DNA from: DATCDE01 sp038252405
GTDB taxonomy: Bacteria; Actinomycetota; Actinomycetes; Prado026
Assembly (NCBI GenBank): GCA_038252405.1
Contig: JBBSAJ010000005.1
Coordinates: forward strand, 40,598-104,597
Length of the DNA stretch: 64,000 nucleotides
Reading direction: 5' to 3'
The notes beneath the pieces were generated by a model. The model saw nothing but the letters and a program-made list of their open reading frames with translations. It was not told the origin of the DNA and did not search any database. The translations under genes and the position numbers were made by a program. The first letter of the stretch is position 1, and each line of letters opens with the position of its first letter. Below are positions 19,436 to 29,930 of this stretch, one piece after another.

Positions 19436-21163
19436 TCAGCCCGGGTAGGCCGGGTCGACGCCGGCGCCCAGCTCGGTCCAGTTGAGGTTCGAGTACTGGA
19501 ACACCGTGCCGGTCGCCGTGGCCGCGAGCACCGGCCGGCCCGGGGCCCCGGCCACCGAGGCGATGTTCTTGCCCACCGAACCGAGATCGCGCAGGACCAC
19601 CCCGGACAGGTCGACGATGGACGGCTGGGTGATCCCGGCCGGGCCCACCCCGAGGACCACCAGCCGGTCGGCCGTGTTCCAGGACACGTCGAGCACGTCG
19701 CTGTAGGAGGACTCCACCGGACGCAGCCCGGCCAGGGTGATCCGGTCCGCCGCGCGCTCCACCCGGCCCACGTACAGCCGCCCGCCGTCGGCGCCCTTGA
19801 TCACGACCGCGGCGCGCGCGCCGTCCCTGGCCACCGACAACGCGAGCACCCGGCCCGGCGGCAGCCCCACGGCGTCCACCTTCTGCGGCTTCTCGCCGAC
19901 CCGGACGGTCCAGATCGCCGGGCCGGCCTTGGTCCGGTCCACCACCCACGCGTGGCCGAAGAGGTCCCAGGACGGCGCCGTCAACGACGTGCCGGCGATC
20001 ACCACGCTGGCCTTCTCGTCGTTGGCCAGCCGGCCCAGGACCAGCCGTCCGGAGCTGTCCAGCCCCGCCAGCAGGTCACCCGCGAGGGACACCGCCGGGG
20101 AACGCACCTCGACCTGGCCGTCCCCGAACGGCCCCGGAACGGTGCTCGGGGAGCCGCTGCCGAAGGAGTACACCCGGCCGTCCCGCACGAAGTAGCCCAG
20201 GGCAGAGGCGCGCAGCGCGTCCGGGTCGAAGGACGGCCACGCGTCGCGCGGCTGGTCCGGCGACGCGCCCGGCACGGCGAGGGGGACGCCGTCGACGCTG
20301 ATCTGGACCGCGGCCACGTCGGACAGCTGGCGCAGCGTCCAGACCAGCTGCGCGGACATCGCCCTCAGCTCCTCCGGGCCGGCCCGGGACGCGGCGGAGC
20401 TGAGGTCCACCTGGACAACGTTGTTCCGGACGGGAGCGGTCCCGATCAGCGACGTCCCCACCGGGAACGCGGTCGCGACCGCCGGGGCCAGCCAGGCGCT
20501 GGGCCCCTCGAGCAGCGCGCGCACCAGGCTGGTCGACACACCGGACCCCACGGGCAGCAGCACCGGGTTGGGCACCACGACCGTCCGGGTCGGGTCCGGG
20601 AAGTACAGGTCGAAGCTGCGGTAGGCCCGCGCGACGTCCAGATGGGTGAGGAACAGCCCGTCGGGCAGCGACGCGATCCGCCACTCGCCGCCCACCTTGC
20701 GCAGGGTGAACTTGGCCGACGTGACGGTCCCGCCCGGGGACGCGGTGTACTCGCCCTGCTCGGAGATGCGGGCCACCTCGGTCGCCCGCAGCGTGATGGC
20801 CGAGCCCTGCTGGACGAGCAGGGCACCGTTGCCGGAGGAGTCGTCGTAGACCACCACGCCGACGCCGGGCCGCCAGGTGCGCCGCACCTCCGGGGCCAGG
20901 TAGTCCCTGGCCACCGCGTGGTCGTTGTCGAAGGACGCCGAGGCCTGCAGGAAGCCGTCCAGGACCTGCTGCTCGGTGAGCCCGGACACCGGCTCGCGCG
21001 CGATCAGCTGGATGAACGGCTCGTTGCGCTCGCTGCCGACCTCGGCGCCCTGCCGGACCGGGCCGGAGTCGGGGATGCCGGCGCAGGCCGACAGCAACGC
21101 CGCGACAGCGGCGAGGCCGGCCATCGCGCGCAGGCCTCGGGGGCGCGGCAGCCGGCTAGGCAT
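19436..21163 (-). CDS. lpqB: lipoprotein LpqB, MtrAB-associated
   Basis: A 575-aa cell-surface lipoprotein that modulates the sensor kinase MtrB in actinobacteria. The signal peptide ends in lipobox LLSAC, followed by 'AGIPDSGPVRQG', a typical LpqB start. A GerMN domain lies in the middle ('LVRALLEGPSAWLAPAVATA') and a beta-propeller-like C-terminal domain follows. Length is normal. ATG 21163 lies inside the mtrB 3' end (8-nt overlap), so the two are translationally coupled. It is the third gene of mtrA-mtrB-lpqB. Confidence 0.95.
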   Translation of the reverse strand: MPSRLPRPRGLRAMAGLAAVAALLSACAGIPDSGPVRQGAEVGSERNEPFIQLIAREPVSGLTEQQVLDGFLQASASFDNDHAVARDYLAPEVRRTWRPGVGVVVYDDSSGNGALLVQQGSAITLRATEVARISEQGEYTASPGGTVTSAKFTLRKVGGEWRIASLPDGLFLTHLDVARAYRSFDLYFPDPTRTVVVPNPVLLPVGSGVSTSLVRALLEGPSAWLAPAVATAFPVGTSLIGTAPVRNNVVQVDLSSAASRAGPEELRAMSAQLVWTLRQLSDVAAVQISVDGVPLAVPGASPDQPRDAWPSFDPDALRASALGYFVRDGRVYSFGSGSPSTVPGPFGDGQVEVRSPAVSLAGDLLAGLDSSGRLVLGRLANDEKASVVIAGTSLTAPSWDLFGHAWVVDRTKAGPAIWTVRVGEKPQKVDAVGLPPGRVLALSVARDGARAAVVIKGADGGRLYVGRVERAADRITLAGLRPVESSYSDVLDVSWNTADRLVVLGVGPAGITQPSIVDLSGVVLRDLGSVGKNIASVAGAPGRPVLAATATGTVFQYSNLNWTELGAGVDPAYPG

Positions 21164-22853
21164 CGGCGCCCCTGGTCGGCAGACCCACGGTCAGCGGCAC
21201 CCGGCGACCCACGGCGGCATCCGGCGGCTCGAGCGGCAGCGGCGAGCTGCTCAGCACGTCGCGGGCCCGGCGCGGCAGGGTCAGCCGGAAGTGGGTGCCG
21301 TCCCCGGGCTGGCCCCATGCCTGCAGCCAGCCGCCGTGCAGCCGGGCGTCCTCGAGCGCGATGGCCAGGCCGAGCCCGGTGCCACCCGTGGTCCGGGCCC
21401 GGGCCGGGTCGGCCCGCCAGAACCGGTTGAACACCAGCGAGGACTCCCCCGGGCGCAGCCCCACCCCGTGGTCGCGGACGCCGACCGCCGCGCCGCCGAC
21501 GTCCTGCGCGACGGTGACGTCGATCGGCCGGCCCTCGCCGTGCTCGATGGCGTTGACGATCAGGTTGCGCACCACCCGCTCCACCCGGCGCGGGTCGCAC
21601 TCGACCAGGCAGCGCCGGCTGACGGTGACCACCGAGATGTCGCTGCCCCTCGCCTCGGCCAGCGGCGCCGCGCCGTCGACCACCCGGCGAACGATCTCGC
21701 ACAGGTCGGCCTGCTCGGACTCGAGCACCGCCGCGCCGGCGTCATACCGGCTGATCTCCAGCAGGTCGGTGAGCAAGGACTCGAAGCGGTCCAGCTGGTT
21801 CTGCAGCAGCTCGGCCGACCGCGCGGTGGCCGGGTCGAAGTCCTGGCGCGCCTCGTGCAGTACGTCCGCGGCCATCCGCACCGTCGTGAGCGGGGTGCGC
21901 AGCTCGTGCGAGACGTCGGACACGAACCGGCGCTGGACCCGGGACAGGTCCTCGAGCTGGCTGATCTGCTTCTGCAGCGAGGACGCCATGTGGTTGAACG
22001 AGGTGGCCAGCCGGGCCAGGTCGTCCTCGCCCTGCACGGCCATCCGCTGCTCGAGCCGGCCGGCCGAGAACTGCTCGGCGGTCCGCGCCGCCATCCGCAC
22101 CGGGGTGACCACCTGCCGGGTGACCACCCAGGCGATCAGGGCGAGCAGCCCGACGAGCAGCAGGCCGGCGACAATGAGCGTGCGCTGGAACAACGCCAGG
22201 GTGGCCTGCTCCTGGGTGAGCGGGAACACGTAGTACAGCTCGTAGGCGCCGGCCCCGGGGACCGACAGCGCTGCGCCCACGATGAAGCCCGGCACCCGCG
22301 TCGCGCCGTCCGCGGACGGCATCGTCGTGTACGTGTAGGACTGGCGCTGGGTGGAGGTGACCGCCTCGCGCAACGCCAGGGGCACGCTGCCCTTGTCGAC
22401 CAGGTTGCTGCTGAACTCCGGCTGGGCCGGCACGTTCGCCGAGCCGAGCAGCAGCACCTGGTACAGCGGGGGCTGGCCGGCCCGGTTGCTCAGCTGCGTG
22501 GTGATCCCCTGGATCAGCGCCTCGGTGGACGCGGCGTCGGTGGTGTCGGCAGCGTCCAGCCGGGCCTGCGCCTCGGTCAGGCCGGCCCGAGCCTCGTCCA
22601 GGGCGGCGTGCTGCTTGGCGTCGAGCAGTCCGGCGCTGATCCGGGACAGCAGCAGCCAGCCCAGCACGATCACCACGAGCACCGAGAGCACGGTGGTGGT
22701 CAGCACCACCCGCAGGTACAGCGACCGGCGCCAGGCCGCCACCACTCGTGCGGTGGTCCGCTCGACCAGCACGCGGGCGCCGAAGATCGCCGACCACAAC
22801 CGGTGGCCCAGGGTCGGGCTCGACACCGGCGCGGTGGAGGAGGTGGACGTCAT
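21156..22853 (-). CDS. mtrB: two-component sensor histidine kinase MtrB
   Basis: A 565-aa membrane kinase paired with MtrA; it controls cell-wall turnover and division genes. There are two membrane segments (about 49-70 and 225-245) around an extracellular sensor region, then HAMP ('VVTPVRMAARTAEQFSAGRL'), the HisKA box 'DVSHELRTPLTT' with His316, the N box 'NLIVNAIEHGEG', and the G boxes 'DHGVGLRPGE' and 'GGTGLGLAIALEDA'. It starts 10 nt after mtrA and overlaps lpqB by 8 nt, so all three are one operon. Confidence 0.96.
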   Translation of the reverse strand: MTSTSSTAPVSSPTLGHRLWSAIFGARVLVERTTARVVAAWRRSLYLRVVLTTTVLSVLVVIVLGWLLLSRISAGLLDAKQHAALDEARAGLTEAQARLDAADTTDAASTEALIQGITTQLSNRAGQPPLYQVLLLGSANVPAQPEFSSNLVDKGSVPLALREAVTSTQRQSYTYTTMPSADGATRVPGFIVGAALSVPGAGAYELYYVFPLTQEQATLALFQRTLIVAGLLLVGLLALIAWVVTRQVVTPVRMAARTAEQFSAGRLEQRMAVQGEDDLARLATSFNHMASSLQKQISQLEDLSRVQRRFVSDVSHELRTPLTTVRMAADVLHEARQDFDPATARSAELLQNQLDRFESLLTDLLEISRYDAGAAVLESEQADLCEIVRRVVDGAAPLAEARGSDISVVTVSRRCLVECDPRRVERVVRNLIVNAIEHGEGRPIDVTVAQDVGGAAVGVRDHGVGLRPGESSLVFNRFWRADPARARTTGGTGLGLAIALEDARLHGGWLQAWGQPGDGTHFRLTLPRRARDVLSSSPLPLEPPDAAVGRRVPLTVGLPTRGADA

Positions 22854-22863
22854 GGCCTGGTCC

Positions 22864-23559
22864 TCAGCCGCCCTCTGGGGACCCCGCCTTGTAGCCGACG
22901 CCGCGGACGGTGACCACGATCTCCGGCTTCTCCGGGTCCTTCTCGATCTTGGACCGCAGCCGCTGGACGTGGACGTTCACCAGCCGGGTGTCGGCGGCGT
23001 GCCGGTAGCCCCACACCTGCTCGAGCAGCAGCTCACGGGTGAACACCTGCCACGGCTTGCGGGCCAGCGCCACCAGCAGGTCGAACTCCAGCGGGGTCAG
23101 CGGGATGGCGTGGCCGTCGCGGGTCACCCGGTGGCCCGCGACGTCGATGCTCACGTCGCCGATGGTCAGCGACTCGGGGGCGATCTCGTTGTCCCGGCGC
23201 AGCCGGGCCCGGATCCGGGCCACCAGCTCCTTGGCCTTGAACGGCTTGACGATGTAGTCGTCGGCCCCGGACTCCAGCCCGACGACGACGTCGACCGTGT
23301 CGGTCTTCGCCGTGAGCATGACGATCGGGACGCCGGACTCGGCGCGGATCTGCTTGCACACGTCGATGCCGTCGCGGCCGGGCAGCATCAGGTCGAGCAG
23401 CACGAGGTCCGGCCGGGTCTCCCGGAACACGCTGAAGGCCCGGGCCCCGTCGGCGCAGAAGACCGGCTCGAAGCCCTCGCCCCTCAGGACGATCCCGAGC
23501 ATCTCGGCCAGCGCGGTGTCATCGTCGACGACCAGCACGCGTCCCTTCATGGCGTCCAT
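22864..23559 (-). CDS. mtrA: two-component response regulator MtrA
   Basis: A 231-aa OmpR-type regulator, one of the most conserved in actinobacteria, controlling peptidoglycan hydrolases, division and, in some species, dormancy. The receiver has 'VLVVDDDTALAEML' and phospho-site Asp56 in 'LVLLDLMLPG'. The winged-helix effector domain ends 'VTVRGVGYKAG'. ATG 23559 (MDAMKGRVL) matches the MDTMRQRIL start of the mycobacterial protein; ATG 23550 is an alternative. The PF04122 wall enzymes in this window are plausible regulon members by analogy only. Confidence 0.96.
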   Translation of the reverse strand: MDAMKGRVLVVDDDTALAEMLGIVLRGEGFEPVFCADGARAFSVFRETRPDLVLLDLMLPGRDGIDVCKQIRAESGVPIVMLTAKTDTVDVVVGLESGADDYIVKPFKAKELVARIRARLRRDNEIAPESLTIGDVSIDVAGHRVTRDGHAIPLTPLEFDLLVALARKPWQVFTRELLLEQVWGYRHAADTRLVNVHVQRLRSKIEKDPEKPEIVVTVRGVGYKAGSPEGG

Positions 23560-23689
23560 CGTGGCATCCGACGCGCCAACTGCCGCATCCGTTCCCCGAT
23601 CGGGCGTACCGGTCGCGGCTGCCGGGGTGCGGCGGGGGCCAGGTGACACCATGGACGCGATCACCACGGAGAGCACCCCAGGAGCGCAG

Positions 23690-24769
23690 ATGAGCGACCA
23701 GGCCGGCTGGGCCACCCCCGGCCAGGAGCCCCCCGAGGGGCCGTCCGGCTGGTCGGTGCCACCCCAACCCCCACCGCCGTACGCGCCCTACAGCGGGGCA
23801 CCGGCGGCGGCCGCGGTCAAGCCCGGGGTGATCCCGCTGCGCCCGTTGGGCATCGGCGAGATCCTGGACGGGGCGATCTCCACGGTGCGGCTGCACTGGA
23901 AGGTAATGCTGGGTCTGTCCGCGGTCGTGGTCGGGATCAGCCAGCTCATCGGTGCCGTGTTCTCCGGCCTGCTGCTGTCCAACGTGTCCAGCCTGAGCAC
24001 GGCCGACCCGGCCACCATGAGCAGCTCAGACCTGACCGGACTGCTGGCCGGGACCCTCGGCGGCGGCCTGGTCGTGATCGCGCTGACCTTCCTGTCTCAG
24101 ACCATCCTCACCGGGATGCTCACGGTCGTGGTCGGGCGCGCGGTGCTCGGTCAGGAGGTCACCCTCAGCGACACCTGGGCGCGGTTCCGGCCGCTGCTGC
24201 TGCCCCTGATCGGCCTGTCGCTGCTCACCACGGTGCTCTCCTGGGCCGGCCTGCTGCTGTGCCTGCTGCCGGGCATCTACCTGTGGGTCCGCTGGTCGCT
24301 CGCCGGCCCGGCCCTGGTGCTGGAGAAGGCCGGCGTCAGGGCGGCGATGCGCCGCTCGGGCGCACTGGTCCGCGGCAGCTGGTGGCGGGTGTTCGGCGTC
24401 GCGGTGCTCACCGTCATCATCACCGAGCTGATCTCGACGGCCGTCTCGGCGCCGGTGGGCGTGCTGTTCGGGCTGCTGGTGCCGGGGACGTCGACCGGAA
24501 CCCTGTCCGGGATGACGCTGGTGGCCTTCACCCTGCTCACCGCACTCACCGCGATCATCGCGGGCACCATCACCTCGCCGTTCACCGCGAGCGTGTACGC
24601 GCTGCTGTACGTCGACCAGCGGATGCGCCGCGAGGCCCTCGACCTCGAGCTCATGCGCGCGGCCGGCGTCCCGCTGCCCGTTGCGCCTCCCGAGGCTGCG
24701 CCGCCACCGCCACCGCCACCGCCGCAGCAGCCACTGCCCTGGCACCAGCCGCCGCAGCCGCCCGGATGA
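23690..24769 (+). CDS. GPDM-type membrane protein with proline-rich ends
   Basis: A 359-aa integral membrane protein. The cytosolic N-terminus is Pro-rich, followed by 'VIPLRPLGIGEILDGAISTVRLHWK', a motif of the actinobacterial glycerophosphoryl diester phosphodiesterase membrane-domain family, then about six hydrophobic segments and a C-terminal run of prolines. It has no phosphodiesterase catalytic domain, so it is probably not an enzyme. ATG 23690 has AGGAG about 7 nt upstream; the frame stays open upstream but looks non-coding. Its stop overlaps the next start (ATGA). It is the first gene of a coupled membrane operon with MoxR and DUF58 and diverges from mtrA. Confidence 0.85.
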   Translation: MSDQAGWATPGQEPPEGPSGWSVPPQPPPPYAPYSGAPAAAAVKPGVIPLRPLGIGEILDGAISTVRLHWKVMLGLSAVVVGISQLIGAVFSGLLLSNVSSLSTADPATMSSSDLTGLLAGTLGGGLVVIALTFLSQTILTGMLTVVVGRAVLGQEVTLSDTWARFRPLLLPLIGLSLLTTVLSWAGLLLCLLPGIYLWVRWSLAGPALVLEKAGVRAAMRRSGALVRGSWWRVFGVAVLTVIITELISTAVSAPVGVLFGLLVPGTSTGTLSGMTLVAFTLLTALTAIIAGTITSPFTASVYALLYVDQRMRREALDLELMRAAGVPLPVAPPEAAPPPPPPPPQQPLPWHQPPQPPG

Positions 24770-25446
24770 GCCCCGCGCCGGTGCTCGCGGCGGCACTGGT
24801 GCGGCTCGCGGCACCGCAGCAGGTCCCGGTCGACCTGGGCCGGGACGAGGCCGCCGCGCTGGCCCGCGCCGAGCTGGCCAAGCCGGTCTACGCCGAGCAG
24901 CGCCCGCCGCTGTGGCAGCGGGCGCTGAGCTGGCTGATCGACGAGCTCGGCTCATGGCTGTCCAGGGCCGCACAGGCGGCGCCCGGCGGGTGGTGGGGGC
25001 TGCTCGCCCTGGCCCTGGCCCTGGCCGCTGTCGTCGTCACGGTGCGCTGGCGCCGCGGCGCGGTGCGCCGTCGCGGGACCGTGCCGCAGCCGCTGTTCGT
25101 GGGGCGGGCCCGCTCGGCGGCCGAGCACCGCCGCGCGGCCGACGGCTTCGCGGCCCAGGGCGCCTTCGACGACGCCGTCCGCGAGCGCTTCCGGGCCGTC
25201 GTCCGGGGGCTGGAGGAGCGCGGGCTGCTGGACGAGCGCGCCGGCCGGACCGCGGACGAGGCCGCCGCCGACGCGGGCCGGGTGCTGCCGGACTGCGCCG
25301 GCGACCTTCGGGCGGGCGCCCGCAGCTTCGACGACGTGGTCTACGGCGGTCATCGGGCCGGGCGCGACACCTACGCGCGGCTGCGGGCGCTGGACGACAC
25401 CGTCGCCGCGGCCCGGCCGGCGCGGATCCTCGCGGTGGACGCATGA
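24766..25446 (+). CDS. DUF4129 domain-containing membrane protein
   Basis: A 226-aa protein with one membrane segment ('GLLALALALAAVVVTVRW', about residues 76-93). The C-terminal DUF4129 domain has 'EHRRAADGFAAQGAFDDAVRERFRAVVRGLEERGLLD' split across 'RTADEAAADAGRVLP' and 'FDDVVYGGHRAG'. The family is of unknown function and almost always sits beside MoxR/DUF58 genes. Start and stop both overlap neighbours by 4 nt (ATGA), so expression is tightly coupled. Confidence 0.85.
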   Translation: MSPAPVLAAALVRLAAPQQVPVDLGRDEAAALARAELAKPVYAEQRPPLWQRALSWLIDELGSWLSRAAQAAPGGWWGLLALALALAAVVVTVRWRRGAVRRRGTVPQPLFVGRARSAAEHRRAADGFAAQGAFDDAVRERFRAVVRGLEERGLLDERAGRTADEAAADAGRVLPDCAGDLRAGARSFDDVVYGGHRAGRDTYARLRALDDTVAAARPARILAVDA

Positions 25447-26614
25447 CCGACGTCGAGCCGCGCGTCTGGGGCAGCGAGACGGAGGGCCCGCTCGCCGTGC
25501 GCGAGCAGCTGTCCCGGCTGCGGCGTCCCCTGCTCGTCGTCCTGCTGGTGCTGGTGGTGGCGCTGCTGGTGGCCGCGCTCAAGGCGCAGTCCGCCAGGGG
25601 CTACCTCGACCCGGACTCCGCAGCGCCGAGCGGAGCACGCGCCGCCCGCGTCCTGCTCACCGAGCAGGGGGTGGCCGTGACGGCGACCCGCTCCACCGCG
25701 GCGGCGGTCGCCGCCGCCACGCCCGGCAGCACGCTGTTCGTGGTGGGCCCCGACCTCCTGCAGCCGGAGCAGCTCGCGGCGCTGGCGAGGGTCCGGGCCG
25801 ACCTGGTCCTGGTCGGAGCCGGCCCGACCGCGCTGGACGCCCTCGCACCCGGCGTCCGGCCCGTGAAGGTGGAGCCGGTGGAGGACCTCGACCCGGTCTG
25901 CGGGCTGCCCGCGGCTCGGCGCGCCGGACGGGCCCGGACCGGCGGCGTCGTGTACGACGTGGCGCGCAGCGCCGGCACCTCCGTGGACCGCTGCTACGCC
26001 GTCGCCGGCCGGCCGTCGGTGGTCCGGCTGGTCCAGGACGGGCGGACGGTGACCCTGCTCGGCTCCGGCGACCTGCTGACCAACGGTCAGCTGGGCCGGG
26101 AGGGCAACGCCGCGCTGGGTCTGGGGGTGCTCGGCGCGAACCCCCGACTGGTCTGGTACCAGGCGATGCCCGAGATCACCGCGGGCGGCCAGCGCAGCCT
26201 GCGCGAGCTGCTGCCGACCTGGGTGTGGCTGGCCGGCGCCCAGCTGGTGGTGGCCGTGCTGCTGCTGGCGCTGTGGCGGGCCCGCCCGCTCGGCCGGATC
26301 GTGGCCGAGCCGCTGCCGGTCGTCGTCCGGGCCGCCGAGACCACCGAGGGCCGGGCCCGGCTGTACCGGCGGGCCGGGGCCCGGGACCGGGCCGCCGCCA
26401 CCCTGCGGGCCGCCGCGGTGCAGCGACTCCGACCGGCGCTGGGGCTGCCCCGCACCGCGGAGCCGGTCGAGGTCGCCGCGGCCGCGGCCGCGCGCAGCGG
26501 TCGGCCCGAGGCGGACGTGGCCGCCCTGCTGTACGGTGCGGCCCCACGCGACGACGCCGCCCTCGCCCGGCTGGCCGACGACCTGGACGCCCTGGAGAGG
26601 ACGGTGCGCAGCCT

Positions 26615-26618
<4 letters not shown>
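25443..26618 (+). CDS. DUF4350 domain-containing membrane protein
   Basis: A 391-aa protein with a membrane segment near each end of its main domain ('LLVVLLVLVVALLVAAL' at about 29-46, and 'WVWLAGAQLVVAVLLLALW' at about 258-278). Between them is an extracytoplasmic DUF4350 domain ('GARAARVLLTEQGVAVTATR' ... 'GSTLFVVGPDLLQPEQLAAL'), which resembles a Rossmann-like or GATase-like fold without obvious catalytic residues. A cytosolic helical tail follows. It is joined to its neighbours by ATGA and GTGA overlaps. Function unknown; it is a conserved partner of MoxR operons. Confidence 0.85.
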
Positions 26619-27601
<983 letters not shown>

Positions 27602-27614
27602 GGGTGCTGGCGGC

Positions 27615-28907
27615 ATGGCGCTGACCGGCCGGCTCGGCCTGCTGGCCCTCCTCGGGGTAGCGGTCGTCGCCGTCCTCGGCTCCTGGGCCTGGGTGCTGGC
27701 CTTCGACCTGGTCCTGCTGCTGCTCGTCGTGGCCGACCTGGCGCTGGCCGGGTCGGTGCGCGGGCTGCAGCTGGCCCGCAGCGGCGACCGGGCGGTGCGG
27801 CTGGGGGAGCCCGCGACGGTCACGCTGACCGTGGCCAACCCGAGTGGGCGCCGGGTGCGCGGGTGGGTGCGCGACGCCTGGCCGCCGTCCGCGGGGGCCC
27901 TGGCTCAGCGGTCCCGGCTGGACGTGCCGCCGCAGCAGGCCCGGCGGGTGACCACCACGCTGGTGCCGACCCGGCGCGGCGACCGGGTGGCCGACCGGGT
28001 GACCGTGCGCTCGGTCGGGCCGCTCGGCTTGGCCGCCCGGCAGGGCTCGCACGCGCTGCCGTGGACGCTGCGCGCACTGCCGCCGTTCCTGTCCCGCCGG
28101 CACCTGCCGTCGCGGCTGGCCCGGCTACGCGACCTCGAGGGCCGGACCCCGGTCCTGGTCCGCGGGCAGGGCACCGAGTTCGACTCGCTGCGGGAGTACG
28201 TCGAGGGGGACGACGTCCGCTCCATCGACTGGCGGGCCTCGGCGCGTGCGGGCGACGTCATGGTGCGGACCTGGCGGCCGGAGCGCGACCGGCACCTCCT
28301 GCTCGTCCTCGACGCGGGGCGGACCGCGGCCGGCCGGGTCGGCGACGCGCCCCGGCTGGACGCCGCGATGGACGCCGCTTTGCTGCTGGCCGCGCTCGCC
28401 TCGCGGGCCGGCGACCGGGTGGACCTGCTGGTCCACGACCGCGTCGTGCGGGCCGCGGTGCTGGGCCGGACGGCGTCCGAGCTGCTGCCGGCGCTGGTCA
28501 CGGCGATGGCGCCCCTCGATGCGCAGCTGGTCGAGCCGGACTGGCGGTCGGTGGCCGCCGAGGTCCTCACCCGGGCGCCACGGCGCTCGCTCGTCGTCCT
28601 GCTCACCGCGCTGGACCCGGCCCCCGTGGAGCACGGTCTGCTGCCGGTGCTGCCCCGGCTGACCGCCCGCCACCGGGTGCTGCTCGCGTCGGTGGCCGAC
28701 CCGCGGGTGGGCGAGCTGGCGCGCGGCCGCGGGGACGCCGAGGCGGTCTACGGCGCGGCCGCCGCCGAACGGACCCGGCTGGACCGGGCCCGGGTGGCGG
28801 CCCGGCTGGCCAGCCTGGGCGTCGAGGTGGTCGACGCACCACCCGAGCAGCTGCCGCCGCGGCTGGCCGACGCCTACCTCGCGCTCAAGGCCGCCGGCCG
28901 CCTGTGA
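27615..28907 (+). CDS. DUF58 domain-containing protein
   Basis: A 430-aa protein with two N-terminal membrane segments ('LGLLALLGVAVVAVLGSWAWVL', then 'LVLLLLVVADLALAG', given in pieces). A beta-rich extracellular part follows ('LGEPATVTLTVANPSGRRV'), then the DUF58 core 'EFDSLREYVEGDDVRSIDWRASARA' (split) with 'LLLVLDAGRTAAGRV', a VWA-like MIDAS remnant. DUF58 proteins are the typical clients of MoxR ATPases. It starts 13 nt after moxR. The stop codon forms the edge of a 48-nt perfect hairpin, which probably ends the operon. Confidence 0.92.
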   Translation: MALTGRLGLLALLGVAVVAVLGSWAWVLAFDLVLLLLVVADLALAGSVRGLQLARSGDRAVRLGEPATVTLTVANPSGRRVRGWVRDAWPPSAGALAQRSRLDVPPQQARRVTTTLVPTRRGDRVADRVTVRSVGPLGLAARQGSHALPWTLRALPPFLSRRHLPSRLARLRDLEGRTPVLVRGQGTEFDSLREYVEGDDVRSIDWRASARAGDVMVRTWRPERDRHLLLVLDAGRTAAGRVGDAPRLDAAMDAALLLAALASRAGDRVDLLVHDRVVRAAVLGRTASELLPALVTAMAPLDAQLVEPDWRSVAAEVLTRAPRRSLVVLLTALDPAPVEHGLLPVLPRLTARHRVLLASVADPRVGELARGRGDAEAVYGAAAAERTRLDRARVAARLASLGVEVVDAPPEQLPPRLADAYLALKAAGRL

Positions 28908-28954
28908 CTTGTCAGGGTGAGGACGACGTAGACGTCGTCCTCACCCTGACAAGT
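28907..28954. terminator. perfect 23-bp inverted repeat, bidirectional terminator
   Basis: The arms 28907-28929 and 28932-28954 are perfectly complementary over 23 bp, with only AG between them. The left arm starts at the last base of the DUF58 stop. The right arm contains the stop and last codons of the SpoIIM-like gene. There is no T-tract. The same hairpin forms in transcripts from both strands. Confidence 0.8.
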
Positions 28955-29909
28955 CGCCGGTCTCGCCGGCGAGGGCGGCGCGACGGCCCAGCCCGAACAC
29001 CCAGGCCATGAACGCCGTCCAGGCGAGCAGCCCGATCCCGATCCGGGCCCAGGTCGGCAGCGGGGACGGCGTGACGAAGGCCTCGACCACCCCGGACACG
29101 AGCAGCACCAGCACCAGGCCGAGCGCCACCCCGGCCGCGGCCCGACCCTCCTGCGCGAGGGCGACCGGCCGGGGCCGGTCGCCGGGGTCGATGATCGTCC
29201 AACCCAGCCGTAGCCCCACTCCGGAGGCCACGAACACCGCGGTCAGCTCGAGCATCCCGTGCGGCAGGATCAGCCCGAAGAACAGGTCCAGCCGGTCGTT
29301 GGCGGCCATCAGCCCCCCGGCCACCCCGACGTTCAGCGCGTTGGTGAGCAGCACCCACACGACCGGGATCCCCAGCAGCCCCCCGAACGCGATCGAGACG
29401 GCGGCGACGAGGGCGTTGTTGGTCCACACCTGCGCCGCGAACGACCCGGCCGGGTGGGAGGAGTAGTACGACGCGAAGTCCTGGCTCACCAGCTGGCGGA
29501 TCTGCTCGGGCGCAGCGATCGACGCCTGCACCGCCGGGGTGACGGCGACCCACCAGCCGAACGCCACGGCCACCGCGAGGAACGCGGTCGCGGTCCCGAT
29601 CCACCACCAGCGGGCCCGGTAGACGGCGGCCGGGAACTGCCGCCCGAGGAACCGTCCGACGTCGGACCACGCGGTCGGGTAGGTCCCGGTCAGCGCCGAC
29701 CGGGACCGGGCCACCAGGGTGGACAGCCGGCCCACCAGGTGCGGGTCGGGGGCCGCCGAGCGGACCACGGACAGGTGGGTGGCGGTGCGCTGGTAGAGGT
29801 CGACGAGCTCGTCCGCCTCGGCGCCGGTGAGCCGGCCGGGCCGGCGGGACAGCTGCTCGAGCCGGTCCCACTCGGCCCGGTGCGCCGTCACGAACGCATC
29901 GATGTCCAT
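28941..29909 (-). CDS. SpoIIM-like (stage II sporulation protein M / DUF95) membrane protein
   Basis: A 322-aa polytopic protein. The soluble N-terminus is 'MDIDAFVTAHRAEWDRLEQL'. The family core has 'YSSHPAGSFAAQVWTNNALVAAVSIAFGG' (split), 'LTNALNVGVAGGLMAANDRLDLFFGLILPHGMLEL' (split), and several helices. In sporulating firmicutes SpoIIM works in engulfment; in actinobacteria the family sits beside RDD/MoxR/DUF58 genes with no defined role. It is convergent with DUF58 and divergent from the RDD gene, with 21 nt between starts. Its last codons lie within the terminator hairpin. Confidence 0.88.
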   Translation of the reverse strand: MDIDAFVTAHRAEWDRLEQLSRRPGRLTGAEADELVDLYQRTATHLSVVRSAAPDPHLVGRLSTLVARSRSALTGTYPTAWSDVGRFLGRQFPAAVYRARWWWIGTATAFLAVAVAFGWWVAVTPAVQASIAAPEQIRQLVSQDFASYYSSHPAGSFAAQVWTNNALVAAVSIAFGGLLGIPVVWVLLTNALNVGVAGGLMAANDRLDLFFGLILPHGMLELTAVFVASGVGLRLGWTIIDPGDRPRPVALAQEGRAAAGVALGLVLVLLVSGVVEAFVTPSPLPTWARIGIGLLAWTAFMAWVFGLGRRAALAGETGDLSG

Positions 29910-29930
29910 CGGTTCGGCAGACTAGCGCCC

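Noticed and set aside
23560..23689. MtrA autoregulation site in the mtrA promoter region
   Set aside because: No GTAAC-type direct repeat is present between mtrA and the divergent gene.
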